33,324 bases of DNA from Gammaproteobacteria bacterium (GTDB lineage Bacteria > Pseudomonadota > Gammaproteobacteria > Steroidobacterales > Rariloculaceae): positions 1 through 33,324 of the forward strand of contig JAURFX010000005.1 in NCBI GenBank assembly GCA_030834065.1, written 5' to 3'. Shown piece after piece: positions 16,089 to 24,597 of this stretch; position 1 is the first letter of the stretch; every line of letters begins with the position of its first letter. Position numbers and translations under genes: made by a program. Below the pieces are notes generated by a model that was given only the letters and a program-made list of their open reading frames with translations, was not told where the DNA came from and did no database searches.

Positions 16089-18212
16089 TTAATTAACAAT
16101 CTCAAGATTGGCATATAGTAATACCAGCCATTTTACTCCTTTTTCAGCAAACTGCACCTGAACTCGTGCATGCTCATCATCGCCTTCTGCGGTGAGTACA
16201 ATTCCTAAGCCAAACTTTTTATGCATCACTTGTTTGCCAATATAATTCTTTGTGGTGTTAGTACTTGTTGATGGCTTGTTATAACTTTGACTTAGGCTTA
16301 TAAAGTTTTCTTTTTCCTTGATGGGAAGTTCATTAATAAACCTAGATGGAATACAAGATATAAATGATCCAAAAATTCTTCTGTTTCTTGCATAGCTAAG
16401 AAACAATCTCTCTTTTGCCCTGGTTATTGCCACATAGCATAACCTCCGCTCTTCCTCTAATCCATTTAACTCTTGCACTGATCTTTGATGAGGGAAGAGA
16501 CCCTCTTCCATCCCAACTACAATCACATTATTAAACTCTAATCCTTTTGCCGAATGGATCGTCATCAAATTTATGGCATTATCATTATCTTCAGTATCAC
16601 CATTATCAAGAGCTGCGTAGCTTAAAAATGCATCAAGCTGATCAATATCAATGTCCTCATAATCAATACGGAAGTTTTCTGATGCAGAAACAAGCTCAAA
16701 TAAATTTTCAACCTTACTAAATTCTTGTTTAGACTCCAGTGCCTGTTGAATTCCTGTTGCCCTAATGGTCGCCTTAATCTTATCTGGCAGGTCAGCCGAA
16801 GCAATCTCATTTTCGAGATTTGATATCAGTTCAATAAATTTCTGCAAGGAACTACTCGTTCTTGTATTTTGACTTTGATCAATAGAGAGGCATGCATCCC
16901 AAAAAGAGATGCTTTTTTCTTGCGCAATGTCCCTTATCGATTCAAGGGCTTTTTTGCCAATACCCCTTGCTGGGTAATTAATTATTCTAATTAGGGCCTG
17001 ATTATCTGATTTATTAGTGATAAGCCTTAAATATGCAAGCACATCTTTAATTTCAGCACGGTCAAAGAATTTAAAGCCACCATAAATTCTGTAAGGAATA
17101 TTCTCAAAAATTAATCTCTCTTCAAATAATCTTGACTGAGCATTTGAACGGTAGAGGATAGCTATCTCTTTATTTGTTTCCCCTTTATTTTGAAGATTTT
17201 TAATAGTTTCTATAGCGTATTGCGCCTCTTGGGTATCTGAGTCAGCATCAAACAGTTGAATGGGTTCACCTTCAGGTTTCTCGCTCCATAGATTTTTCCC
17301 GAGTCTGTCAAGGTTATTCGATATGATGGCATTGGCAGCTTGGAGAATAATATTTGAAGAACGATAATTTTGTTCAAGCTTGATGAGCTCTGGTTCTATA
17401 TATTCCTTTTTAAATTGCATCAGATTATCTGATTTTGCACCTCTCCATGCATAGATTGATTGATCATCATCACCCACAACAAAGGTTGTAGCCTCTTTTC
17501 CTGATATAAGCTTTACCCATTCGTATTGAATATGATTCGTATCCTGAAATTCATCAATAAGTACATGTTTAAACTTCTTATGATAGAAATCCTTAATGCT
17601 GTCATTATTTTTTAGTAACTCGTAAACACGAAGAATAATCTCCCCAAAGTCAATCAACTGTGCCATGTCGCAGTGAGCCTGATAGCGATTGTATATATCA
17701 TGAAACTCATCAGGACGATGGGGAAAGCGATGCTTTGTGTCTTTTGACCGCAAAGCTTGATCTTTAGCTTGATTAATAAAGTGAGCTACTGATTTGGGCT
17801 CTATAAATTCAGGATTAAAGCCAAGCTCCGTAATAATATTTTTTATTATTTTAAGCTGATCATCGGAGTCAATAATTTGAAAGTTCTTTTTTAGACCGGC
17901 ATTTTCATAGTGCAAACGTAGCATACGATGGCAGATACCATGAAACGTTCCTAGCCATAGCTGAGTAAGATCAACTTTTAAGATTGCTGATGCTCTTTGC
18001 TTCATTTCATGTGATGCCTTATTGGTAAAGGTAACGGCGAGAATATTTTGCTCATGTGCAATACTTTGTTCGATGAGCCATGCAATTCTGTGTATTAAGA
18101 CTCTAGTTTTTCCACTGCCTGCGCCAGCTAAAACTAGAATAGACTTTGCTTTTGAAATAACAGCTTGTTCTTGTGATGAATTCAGTCCTGCTAATATATC
18201 CTGCTCTAACAT
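16089..18212 (-). CDS. uvrD: DNA helicase II UvrD
   Basis: Superfamily 1A 3'-5' helicase acting in nucleotide excision and mismatch repair, 707 aa (E. coli 720). Motifs in order are AGAGSGKT (Walker A, 29-36), AVTFTNKASHEM (Ia), LIDEFQDTN (II), VVGDDDQSIYAWRGA (III), LEQNYRSS (IV), NLMTIHSAKGLEF (V) and YVAITRAKERLFLSY (VI). The C-terminal KQVMHKKFGLGIVL region is the Tudor-like domain found in UvrD and PcrA, which argues against Rep. The start overlaps the cyoE stop by one base (TAATG). Confidence 0.95.
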   Translation of the reverse strand: MLEQDILAGLNSSQEQAVISKAKSILVLAGAGSGKTRVLIHRIAWLIEQSIAHEQNILAVTFTNKASHEMKQRASAILKVDLTQLWLGTFHGICHRMLRLHYENAGLKKNFQIIDSDDQLKIIKNIITELGFNPEFIEPKSVAHFINQAKDQALRSKDTKHRFPHRPDEFHDIYNRYQAHCDMAQLIDFGEIILRVYELLKNNDSIKDFYHKKFKHVLIDEFQDTNHIQYEWVKLISGKEATTFVVGDDDQSIYAWRGAKSDNLMQFKKEYIEPELIKLEQNYRSSNIILQAANAIISNNLDRLGKNLWSEKPEGEPIQLFDADSDTQEAQYAIETIKNLQNKGETNKEIAILYRSNAQSRLFEERLIFENIPYRIYGGFKFFDRAEIKDVLAYLRLITNKSDNQALIRIINYPARGIGKKALESIRDIAQEKSISFWDACLSIDQSQNTRTSSSLQKFIELISNLENEIASADLPDKIKATIRATGIQQALESKQEFSKVENLFELVSASENFRIDYEDIDIDQLDAFLSYAALDNGDTEDNDNAINLMTIHSAKGLEFNNVIVVGMEEGLFPHQRSVQELNGLEEERRLCYVAITRAKERLFLSYARNRRIFGSFISCIPSRFINELPIKEKENFISLSQSYNKPSTSTNTTKNYIGKQVMHKKFGLGIVLTAEGDDEHARVQVQFAEKGVKWLVLLYANLEIVN

Positions 18213-19066
18213 TAAGCAATCAAGATTTGATCAATGACCATAATGATAAATAGAGCTGCAAGGTAGGTAATAGAGTAGGCAAATACAAGCATGTAGTTAT
18301 TTTTATTCGAAACTCGAATTGAATTTATAAAGAGAAAAATAAAACCAAGCATAAGTACATGAGCTCCCCAGAAGTATAGGCTTCCTGACAGTCCAGTTAG
18401 TGTCGGCAATAATGATACAAACCATAGAATGGCCAAATAAAAAGCCATTGAAATTTTTGTGTATTTAATTCCATGTGTGATGGGAAGCATAGGGACTTTA
18501 GCCTTTTGGTATTCATCTTTTTTTGCCAGTGCCAAGGCCCAGAAATGCGGAGGAGTCCACGTGAAAATAATTAGAAACAAGCAAACAGCATTTACGGTTA
18601 TTTCATTTGAAATGGCTACCCAGCCAAGTAGTGGGGGCGTGGCTCCTGAGGCTCCACCAATCACTATATTTTGCGGAGTGTTGTATTTGAGAAGGACGGT
18701 ATAAACAAAAGCATAGCCAATCAATGATAAGAAAGTTAATAAGGCAGTTAGGTAATTTACGAATAGAATTAAAATCATAATTCCAATCATTGCCAACACC
18801 ATGGCAAAGGTAATTGCATTTTTTTCATTGATAGATCCAGTAGCAACGGGTCTATTTTCAGTTCTAGACATTTGGCTATCCGTTTCCTTGTCATAGATAT
18901 GATTGATTACAGCCCCAGCACTTGCCATCAGACCTATACCAATACTTGAGATAATGATTTTAAAATAATCAGGGGCGTTAGGAGAGGCTAGAAACATGCC
19001 AACGACAGCAGTAAAGACTAATAGAAGAACTACTTTTGGCTTGATAAGTTCAATATAGTGAGACAT
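18212..19066 (-). CDS. cyoE: Protohaem IX farnesyltransferase (haem O synthase)
   Basis: Membrane UbiA-superfamily enzyme that adds a farnesyl group to haem B, giving haem O, the precursor of haem A. The 284-aa protein has the first Asp motif NHIYDKETDSQMSRTENRP (Asn55, Asp59, Asp63) and the HaemO-specific TWTPPHFWALALAKKDEYQKA with its conserved His. It immediately follows ctaA (no gap) and precedes uvrD. Together with ctaA it supplies haem A to the oxidase encoded at 6202-11326. Confidence 0.95.
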   Translation of the reverse strand: MSHYIELIKPKVVLLLVFTAVVGMFLASPNAPDYFKIIISSIGIGLMASAGAVINHIYDKETDSQMSRTENRPVATGSINEKNAITFAMVLAMIGIMILILFVNYLTALLTFLSLIGYAFVYTVLLKYNTPQNIVIGGASGATPPLLGWVAISNEITVNAVCLFLIIFTWTPPHFWALALAKKDEYQKAKVPMLPITHGIKYTKISMAFYLAILWFVSLLPTLTGLSGSLYFWGAHVLMLGFIFLFINSIRVSNKNNYMLVFAYSITYLAALFIIMVIDQILIA

Positions 19067-20017
19067 TTATGCGGTAATCTTTCTTTTTGCTTCAACCACA
19101 GTCAGTAATAGTAATGCACCCATCCCATTATGTATCACTGCTAAGTTAAGTGGATAGCCAAATACTACAACACTAATGCCAATACTTATTTGTAGTGAAA
19201 CTGCAGCAAGAATGGTACTGCCAAGCAGATAGGTTTCTTGTCTTTTTCTGAGTCTTAAGCCAAATAAGAAAAGCACTAAACCAACAAAAATTGCACCCAA
19301 TCGATGCGTAAAATGAATAGCCGTTCTAGCTGCATTATCTAGAATACCTCCTTCGTAATCGATACCAATACCATGCCAAGCATCAAATCCTTCTTGGAAG
19401 TCTAGGTTTTCTGGCCACCATTGATTTTGGCAGGTTGGAAAATCAGGACAAGCAATAGCAGCATAATTGGCACTTACCCAGCCACCTAATGCCAACTGCA
19501 GGGCTACTGCACTGAGCGCAATCCAGGATAGATTTACGAGATTTCTATTTGATATTTCTCTAGGCGCATTCTGTCTTTTGATTAGATACAGAATTGATAA
19601 AGTCGTCATACCACCAAGCAAGTGTCCCATCACAATGACAGGCTTTAGAAGCCATGTCACCGTAAGCATACCAAGCATGCCTTGGAGTAGGATGACCGTT
19701 ACCAATATCACTCCAAGCTTTATTGATTTTTTTTCTTTCCAAGAAAAATAAAGTATTAAAAGACTCAGCAAGCCTAGAAAAGAGGCAAGGTATCGATGAA
19801 TCATTTCTCTCCATGCTGCACCCTCATCAAATGGCCTATCTTCTAAAAAATTTTCAAACCCATCTATGTCATTAATTTCATCCGGGACTAATATTTGTCC
19901 ATAGCATCCTGGCCAATCAGGACAGCCAAGACCGGCATCTGTGAGTCTAACCCATGCGCCTAGCATAATTACAATCAGCGCTGTGATTAAGGCTAAATTG
20001 ACAATTTTATCTAACAT
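19067..20017 (-). CDS. ctaA: Haem A synthase CtaA (COX15)
   Basis: Eight-helix membrane enzyme oxidising the C8 methyl of haem O to a formyl group. I choose the ATG at 20017 (316 aa, MLDKIVNLAL) rather than the longer frame to 20080. It overlaps the upstream stop as TAATG, and the extra residues would lie inside the preceding small gene. Four haem-ligand His are visible: His74 (MIHRYL), His132 (MGHLLG), His238 (THRLGA) and His296 (VIHNGM). Two loop Cys pairs, CPDWPGC (32/38) and CPDFPTC (190/196), match the family. Long periplasmic loops (about 41-70 and 197-230) are typical of the proteobacterial type. Confidence 0.94.
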   Translation of the reverse strand: MLDKIVNLALITALIVIMLGAWVRLTDAGLGCPDWPGCYGQILVPDEINDIDGFENFLEDRPFDEGAAWREMIHRYLASFLGLLSLLILYFSWKEKKSIKLGVILVTVILLQGMLGMLTVTWLLKPVIVMGHLLGGMTTLSILYLIKRQNAPREISNRNLVNLSWIALSAVALQLALGGWVSANYAAIACPDFPTCQNQWWPENLDFQEGFDAWHGIGIDYEGGILDNAARTAIHFTHRLGAIFVGLVLFLFGLRLRKRQETYLLGSTILAAVSLQISIGISVVVFGYPLNLAVIHNGMGALLLLTVVEAKRKITA

Positions 20018-20217
20018 TAGATTTGTGCAATGATGTAGTAAGTTGGTAAAAGCAGGGTCGCCATAGAGATCAAAGACCAAAATAAATCAGATAAAGTTAA
20101 TTTCAAGTATAGTGAGTAACAGACCAGCGCAAGGGATAAAATCAAGATAACTGCATAAATTCTAAAGAGAAAATATGGAGATACATCCAATATGCTTATT
20201 AAGTTAATACTTTCCAT
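20017..20217 (-). CDS. Small two-helix membrane protein upstream of ctaA
   Basis: A 66-aa protein translationally coupled to ctaA (TAATG, one-base overlap). It has two hydrophobic helices, about 14-38 (YFLFRIYAVILILSLALVCY) and 47-65 (WSLISMATLLLPTYYIIAQI), joined by a short loop KLTLSD. The topology and the position beside a haem A gene recall the small twin-transmembrane DUF2909-type proteins in proteobacterial cox clusters, but sequence likeness is weak and I do not assign that family. A role in haem A synthesis or oxidase assembly is inference. No Cys or metal motif is present. Confidence 0.7.
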   Translation of the reverse strand: MESINLISILDVSPYFLFRIYAVILILSLALVCYSLYLKLTLSDLFWSLISMATLLLPTYYIIAQI

Positions 20218-20257
20218 GAGATGACTACTGAGCTATAGAAATTATAACAAATTCAGG

Positions 20258-21118
20258 CTATTTGGTAAGCTGATTTACTATTGAATCGACTGAGATATAG
20301 TCTATTTTTCTCTCTGTCTTCGGTTTAGGCCTATGCGACTTTTTGGCTATGATGTAGATACAGTGAGTCGTAACCTCCAGTCCTTGTGGAGGGCCATTTT
20401 TTGTTAAATTTTTGATGAATCTTGCCCATCTAGATATTGAAGTTAAGCCTTTATTTCTTCCATTGGAGCAATTTCTTCCTCCTGAATTGCCTAGATCTTT
20501 GAATAGTTTTTCAATAGAAGAGAATTCAATTTTAAATTTATCTTGATCGATAACAATATCTTGAAAATGGAGATCACTTAACAGCCTAACAAGATCATCA
20601 GCAGCTAAGGCAGGGTGGACATGAATATAATTATCAATCTGCGCCCATGCATTTCTAATTTCTTTTAAATTTTCTTCGCCAAAAAGCGTGACGATAAGCA
20701 ACCCATTTTCATTAAGCGATTTAAATAAATTTTTAAAAATTTTTTCCGGGTGCGACCATGATAGTGCGAGATTAGAGAAAATTAAGTCAACATTTTGTTC
20801 GGGCGTCCAATTTTCAAGGTCATGCCTCGAAAAAGAAATCTTGCTGTTACGATTAATTTTTTTTGCTAAAGCAATCATCTCTTCACTTCGATCTATAGCA
20901 GTAATATTTGACGAAGGAAAAAGTTGTGAGAGATTTAATGAGGATTCACCTAAACCACATCCAAGATCTATTATATTTTTAGGCGTCAAAGCTAATTCGC
21001 CAATTCGCTCTATGAGATTTTCTCTCACGGCCTGATAAAAATAATCTGCCTCAGAAAAGTTATCAGTAGCTAAATCAAATCTTCTTTTTGTATGGATAAG
21101 ATTGGGGAAAGGATCCAT
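20258..21118 (-). CDS. bioC: Malonyl-[acyl-carrier protein] O-methyltransferase BioC
   Basis: SAM-dependent methyltransferase starting biotin synthesis by masking malonyl-ACP as its methyl ester, cytosolic. The 286-aa protein has motif I DLGCGLGESS (51-60), an acidic strand-2 end (AIDRSEEM) and FSNLALSWSH, as in BioC (SNLAVQW in E. coli). The later RNAWAQIDNYIHVHPALAADDL and LFKDLGNSGGRN segments fit the BioC/NDUFAF5-like family. Adjacency to bioB (3-base gap) decides for BioC over other class I methyltransferases. A basic C-terminal extension after about residue 255 is unusual. Confidence 0.85.
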   Translation of the reverse strand: MDPFPNLIHTKRRFDLATDNFSEADYFYQAVRENLIERIGELALTPKNIIDLGCGLGESSLNLSQLFPSSNITAIDRSEEMIALAKKINRNSKISFSRHDLENWTPEQNVDLIFSNLALSWSHPEKIFKNLFKSLNENGLLIVTLFGEENLKEIRNAWAQIDNYIHVHPALAADDLVRLLSDLHFQDIVIDQDKFKIEFSSIEKLFKDLGNSGGRNCSNGRNKGLTSISRWARFIKNLTKNGPPQGLEVTTHCIYIIAKKSHRPKPKTERKIDYISVDSIVNQLTK

Positions 21119-21121
21119 TGT

Positions 21122-22120
21122 TTATAAAGGTATATGCTTTTGATTAGGGTTAGGTGCCTCAATGGTAATTCCAAGTTTATTAAGTAATGCTAAGTCTTTA
21201 TCTTCTTCGGGGTTATCTGTGGTTAGAAGTTTTTCTCCATAAAAAATTGAATTTGCTCCAGCAAATAAACACATGGCTTGCTCAGCTTCAGATAGCTTAT
21301 TTCTACCTGCTGAAAGCCTGACATATGACCTTGGTAGAATAATTCTTGTAACTGCTATCATTTTAATGAAATCTAGCTCACTGGCTCCATGTAGCTTTTC
21401 AAAAGGCGTCCCTTTAACTGCTACCAGATTATTGATCGGGACGCTCTCCGGATGCCTCTCCATTTGCGAGAGCTCTACTAACATTTGTATTCTGTCATCT
21501 TCAGATTCACCCATTCCGATGATGCCACCGCAACAAACCTTCATACCGGATTTTCTTACCTCCTGAAGTGTATCGATTCTGTCATCATAAGTTCTTGTCG
21601 AGATTATATTTTGATAATTATCTTTTGACGTATCTACATTATGGTTGTAGTAGTCCAAACCAGCTTCAGCAAGCATCTTTGCTTGATGTGGTTTGAGCAG
21701 GCCTAAAGTTGCACAACATTCAAGATTTATAGACTTAACATATTTAATCATTTCAATAATTTTTTCTAAGTCTTTATCTTTAGGGCCTCTGTAGGCAGCA
21801 CCTAAGCAAAATCTTGTAGCTCCACTTGATTTTGCTTTGTTAGCCTCAGTCTTGACATTCTCTAAATCTAAAAGTTCATGCTTTTCAATCTCGGTATTAA
21901 ATCGAATACTTTGAGGACAATAAGAGCAATCCTCTGGACATGCCCCTGTTTTAATAGATAGCAAGGTCGACATTTGGATACTATTAGATATAAAGTTTTT
22001 TCTCGTGATTGAATGAGCTAAAAAAAGTAAATCATTAAATGGCAATTGTAAAAGTTGCTTGGCTTCATCAAAAATCCAATCATTTCTTGGTTCAGACAAT
22101 ATATCTATATCAAATTTCAT
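21122..22120 (-). CDS. bioB: Biotin synthase BioB
   Basis: Radical SAM enzyme inserting sulphur into dethiobiotin, 332 aa. The radical SAM cluster motif is GACPEDCSYCPQS (Cys61, Cys65, Cys68). Candidate ligands of the second cluster are the Cys in RFCLGAA, ECCATLG and KVCCGGIIGMGE, plus Arg in YVRLSAGR, as in E. coli BioB. It is followed by bioC and preceded one base away by a DUF2905 gene. The other biotin genes (bioF, bioA, bioD, bioH) are not in the window. Confidence 0.96.
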   Translation of the reverse strand: MKFDIDILSEPRNDWIFDEAKQLLQLPFNDLLFLAHSITRKNFISNSIQMSTLLSIKTGACPEDCSYCPQSIRFNTEIEKHELLDLENVKTEANKAKSSGATRFCLGAAYRGPKDKDLEKIIEMIKYVKSINLECCATLGLLKPHQAKMLAEAGLDYYNHNVDTSKDNYQNIISTRTYDDRIDTLQEVRKSGMKVCCGGIIGMGESEDDRIQMLVELSQMERHPESVPINNLVAVKGTPFEKLHGASELDFIKMIAVTRIILPRSYVRLSAGRNKLSEAEQAMCLFAGANSIFYGEKLLTTDNPEEDKDLALLNKLGITIEAPNPNQKHIPL

Positions 22121-22121
22121 T

Positions 22122-22331
22122 TTACCTTCTAAAAAGTAAATTGAGACCTAAGGTAAGAACCAAACTGATTGCTATCATTGATGTGATTGGGATTGATAAA
22201 CTAAAGTTACCTCGCACTATTCGTATATCACCGGGAAGCTTTCCAAACCAGGCAAGCAGATGCGGTTGCCATGATAAAAGCAAGCCAATAATAACGAGAA
22301 TGATTCCTATTAAGATAAATGTTTTAGCCAT
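22122..22331 (-). CDS. DUF2905 family small membrane protein
   Basis: A 69-aa protein with two hydrophobic helices (about 4-20 and 46-66) around the family signature GKLPGDIRIVRGNFSLSIP, which identifies DUF2905. Function is unknown in the family. It is the first gene of the long minus-strand tract and lies one base from bioB. The start is 51 bases from the divergent cation transporter gene, so a divergent promoter pair probably lies between. Confidence 0.88.
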   Translation of the reverse strand: MAKTFILIGIILVIIGLLLSWQPHLLAWFGKLPGDIRIVRGNFSLSIPITSMIAISLVLTLGLNLLFRR

Positions 22332-22382
22332 TAGAAAATCAATTTTGTATGATTACCGAACCAAAAGCAAAGATTCTTAATT

Positions 22383-23246
22383 TTGAAAGACAGAAATTTT
22401 TTAACCTTATCCTCAAGTATTCTCTCCATGACGGTAGCTTTAGTGCTCGTTATTTTAAAGGTTTTTGCCTGGAAGCAAACTCAATCAGTGTCTATATTAA
22501 GCTCATTGGTTGACTCTGGATTGGATATACTTATCTCTTTAGTTACTTTTATCTCAGTGCGAGCATCACTTGTACCTGCAGACCATGATCATAAATTTGG
22601 TCATGGAAAATATCAGGCAATTGCTGCTCTAGGACAGTGCTTACTAATCTTAGCCTCTGTGTTATTTATTTTTTATGAGGCTATTATGCACTATTCAACG
22701 AGACAGCAAGTTTTTCAACCAGAGCTAGGAATCAGTCTGATGGTCGTTTCTTTATTCTTAACTCTCTTGCTTGTTGGTTATCAAAGATTTGTTTATTTAA
22801 GAACAGAATCAATCGCTGTGAAGGCGGATTCGATGCATTATATAACAGATATATTTACTAACTTGCTAGTCATTACTTCTGTATATTTTTCATCGATCTT
22901 GCAGCTGAACCTTATTGATATAATTATTGGGCTAATATTAATGTTCATCGTCCTATATGGTGTAAAAGAAATTCTTTCAGACGCACTTGCGATTTTGACC
23001 GATAAAGAGCTCGATGAAGTTCTAAAAGAGGAAATCAGATGTCTTATACTTTCACACCCTATGTGCCTTGGCATTCATGATCTAAGAACAAGAGACAGCG
23101 GCACAAAGAAATTTATTCAATTTCATATGGAGTTAGATGCTAAATTAAGCTTGGGCAATGTGCATCATATTGACAAAGAGGTAACCGAAAAGATTGAACG
23201 CATAATTCCATCATGCGAGGTCATAATTCATATGGACCCTAGGTAG
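22383..23246 (+). CDS. Cation diffusion facilitator (FieF/YiiP-like)
   Basis: Proton-coupled exporter of divalent metals (Zn, Fe, Cd in FieF), 287 aa with six helices and a cytosolic metal-binding tail. The tetrahedral transport site is present: Asp44 and Asp48 (SLVDSGLDIL), His152 and Asp156 (ADSMHYITDI), matching FieF Asp45, Asp49, His153, Asp157. HDHKFGHGKYQ (68-78) is the loop site. The tail has HMELDAKLSL, HHIDKEV and HMDP, typical of the CTD metal sites. The start is TTG, the only usable start near the expected N-terminus. A TGA at 22350 closes the frame upstream. Metal specificity cannot be decided. Confidence 0.9.
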   Translation: MKDRNFLTLSSSILSMTVALVLVILKVFAWKQTQSVSILSSLVDSGLDILISLVTFISVRASLVPADHDHKFGHGKYQAIAALGQCLLILASVLFIFYEAIMHYSTRQQVFQPELGISLMVVSLFLTLLLVGYQRFVYLRTESIAVKADSMHYITDIFTNLLVITSVYFSSILQLNLIDIIIGLILMFIVLYGVKEILSDALAILTDKELDEVLKEEIRCLILSHPMCLGIHDLRTRDSGTKKFIQFHMELDAKLSLGNVHHIDKEVTEKIERIIPSCEVIIHMDPR

Positions 23247-23257
23247 AAAAAGTTAAG

Positions 23258-23890
23258 CTACTGCTCAGCTCTCTCCATTGCTACCAACTCATCAACCAAT
23301 CTTAGAAGATCGGGATAATCACCTGCCATTGTTGCGTTCGTGACATATTTGCCATTCACAACGACCGTCGGAACGCTTGAAATTCTATATCTTCTTGAGA
23401 GCTCATCGGCTCTTTGCATACGAGTAAAGACAGCAAAAGATTCAAAGGTTTGATTAAATTCATCGGGCATTACGCCATATTGTGCAAAGAAATCTACCAA
23501 CGCATTTGTTTCGGTAAGCATGTTTCTATTGACATGAATTTCTCTAAATATTGGTGTATGCACATCATCAATCACATCAAGCAATTCTGCAGTAAAGTAG
23601 ACTTTTGCGTGCGTTTGAAGCACATTGTTCCAAACCGCTGGAATTCTAATAAAATTTACATCCTCTGCCAGCGTTTCTTTCCAGTTTTCTAGATAAGGGT
23701 CAAAGGTATAGCAATGCGGACATCCGTACCAAAAAATTTCTGCAACCTCAACTTGATCAGGAGAAGAGCTTGTAGGTTGAGTAGGCGATAGTCTTTGATA
23801 GTGGGTACCAAGGACAAATTCACTATTTTGTGCGTTAGCAGGCCCAAAAAATATCAAACCAATAAGTAATGTATTTAAGATTTTATTCAT
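23258..23890 (-). CDS. dsbA: Thiol:disulphide interchange protein DsbA
   Basis: Periplasmic oxidase introducing disulphide bonds into exported proteins. The 210-aa precursor has a signal peptide ending ANAQ at about residue 20. The active site is GCPHC (Cys57 to Cys60) in a thioredoxin fold (EIFWYGCPHC), and the cis-Pro loop is SSVPTV (Pro174). It lies 5 bases after cytochrome c4 on the same strand. That pairing, next to engB and polA, is a common gammaproteobacterial arrangement. Confidence 0.95.
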   Translation of the reverse strand: MNKILNTLLIGLIFFGPANAQNSEFVLGTHYQRLSPTQPTSSSPDQVEVAEIFWYGCPHCYTFDPYLENWKETLAEDVNFIRIPAVWNNVLQTHAKVYFTAELLDVIDDVHTPIFREIHVNRNMLTETNALVDFFAQYGVMPDEFNQTFESFAVFTRMQRADELSRRYRISSVPTVVVNGKYVTNATMAGDYPDLLRLVDELVAMERAEQ

Positions 23891-23895
23891 AAGTA

Positions 23896-24507
23896 CTATC
23901 TTAACCCTTGTACGTAATTAGATACAGCCTGAACCTCTTCCTGCGTAAGACGTGTTGCAATATCTCTCATTACTTCAACAGACCCAATGGTTTGTCTTGT
24001 TCCATTTGCATAAGCATTTAAAGAAAGTGCTGTGTATTGTGCATGCTGCCCTGCAAGGGAGGGATAACCAGCAAGTGGATTTCCTCGACCATCAGGACCA
24101 TGACATGCGGTGCATGCAGGCACCCCTCTTTCAATGTCACCACTTAGATAAATAAGTTGCCCAAGCTCTATAGAGTCTGGTGAAGCTGATTTAGGAGTCA
24201 TTACCTGATTTGCATAGTATGCTGATAAATCACTAATATCCTGATCGGTTAGGTTTGATGCAAACGCAATCATAAGCGGTGCAAGCCTTTCACCATCACG
24301 TATTGCAGTAATTTGGGTTTGCAAATAAGACTCATGCTGTCCAGCAATCGAGGGCCATGCACCCATCATGCTGTTACCATCAGCACCATGGCATGCTGCA
24401 CAGGTAGCTGACTTCACTTGTCCGGCGTTAGGGTCTCCACCTTGTGCCGAAAGCATACTCGAAGTTAATAATAAAAAAAGGAAAACAAAAATATTCGCAA
24501 ATCTCAT
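23896..24507 (-). CDS. Di-haem cytochrome c4
   Basis: Periplasmic, possibly membrane-associated electron carrier feeding terminal oxidases, 203 aa. A signal peptide ending at LSA (residue 21) is followed by two similar cytochrome c domains. Haem sites are CAACH (36-40) and CTACH (132-136), each followed by GxDG. Met axial ligand candidates are LAPLMIAFAS in domain 1 and SVEVMRDIA in domain 2. It is a plausible donor to the oxidase encoded at 6202-11326, whose subunit II carries a similar di-haem domain. It is the first gene of the pair with dsbA. Confidence 0.94.
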   Translation of the reverse strand: MRFANIFVFLFLLLTSSMLSAQGGDPNAGQVKSATCAACHGADGNSMMGAWPSIAGQHESYLQTQITAIRDGERLAPLMIAFASNLTDQDISDLSAYYANQVMTPKSASPDSIELGQLIYLSGDIERGVPACTACHGPDGRGNPLAGYPSLAGQHAQYTALSLNAYANGTRQTIGSVEVMRDIATRLTQEEVQAVSNYVQGLR

Positions 24508-24597
24508 AATCTTTTACTCTCGAAAATAGTGCTAAGCTTATGCAAGCTGTCGTTAAATTTGATTAATTGTACACCATGAGCAAAGAGAATTTATATT

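Noticed and set aside
20018-20080. Longer N-terminus of CtaA
   Set aside because: It overlaps the coupled 66-aa gene. The ATG at 20017 gives the family-typical N-terminus immediately before the first helix.
24535-24548. AGCTT-ATGC-AAGCT repeat between cytochrome c4 and engB
   Set aside because: The stem is only 5 bases without a T run, so it is neither a terminator nor a convincing operator.
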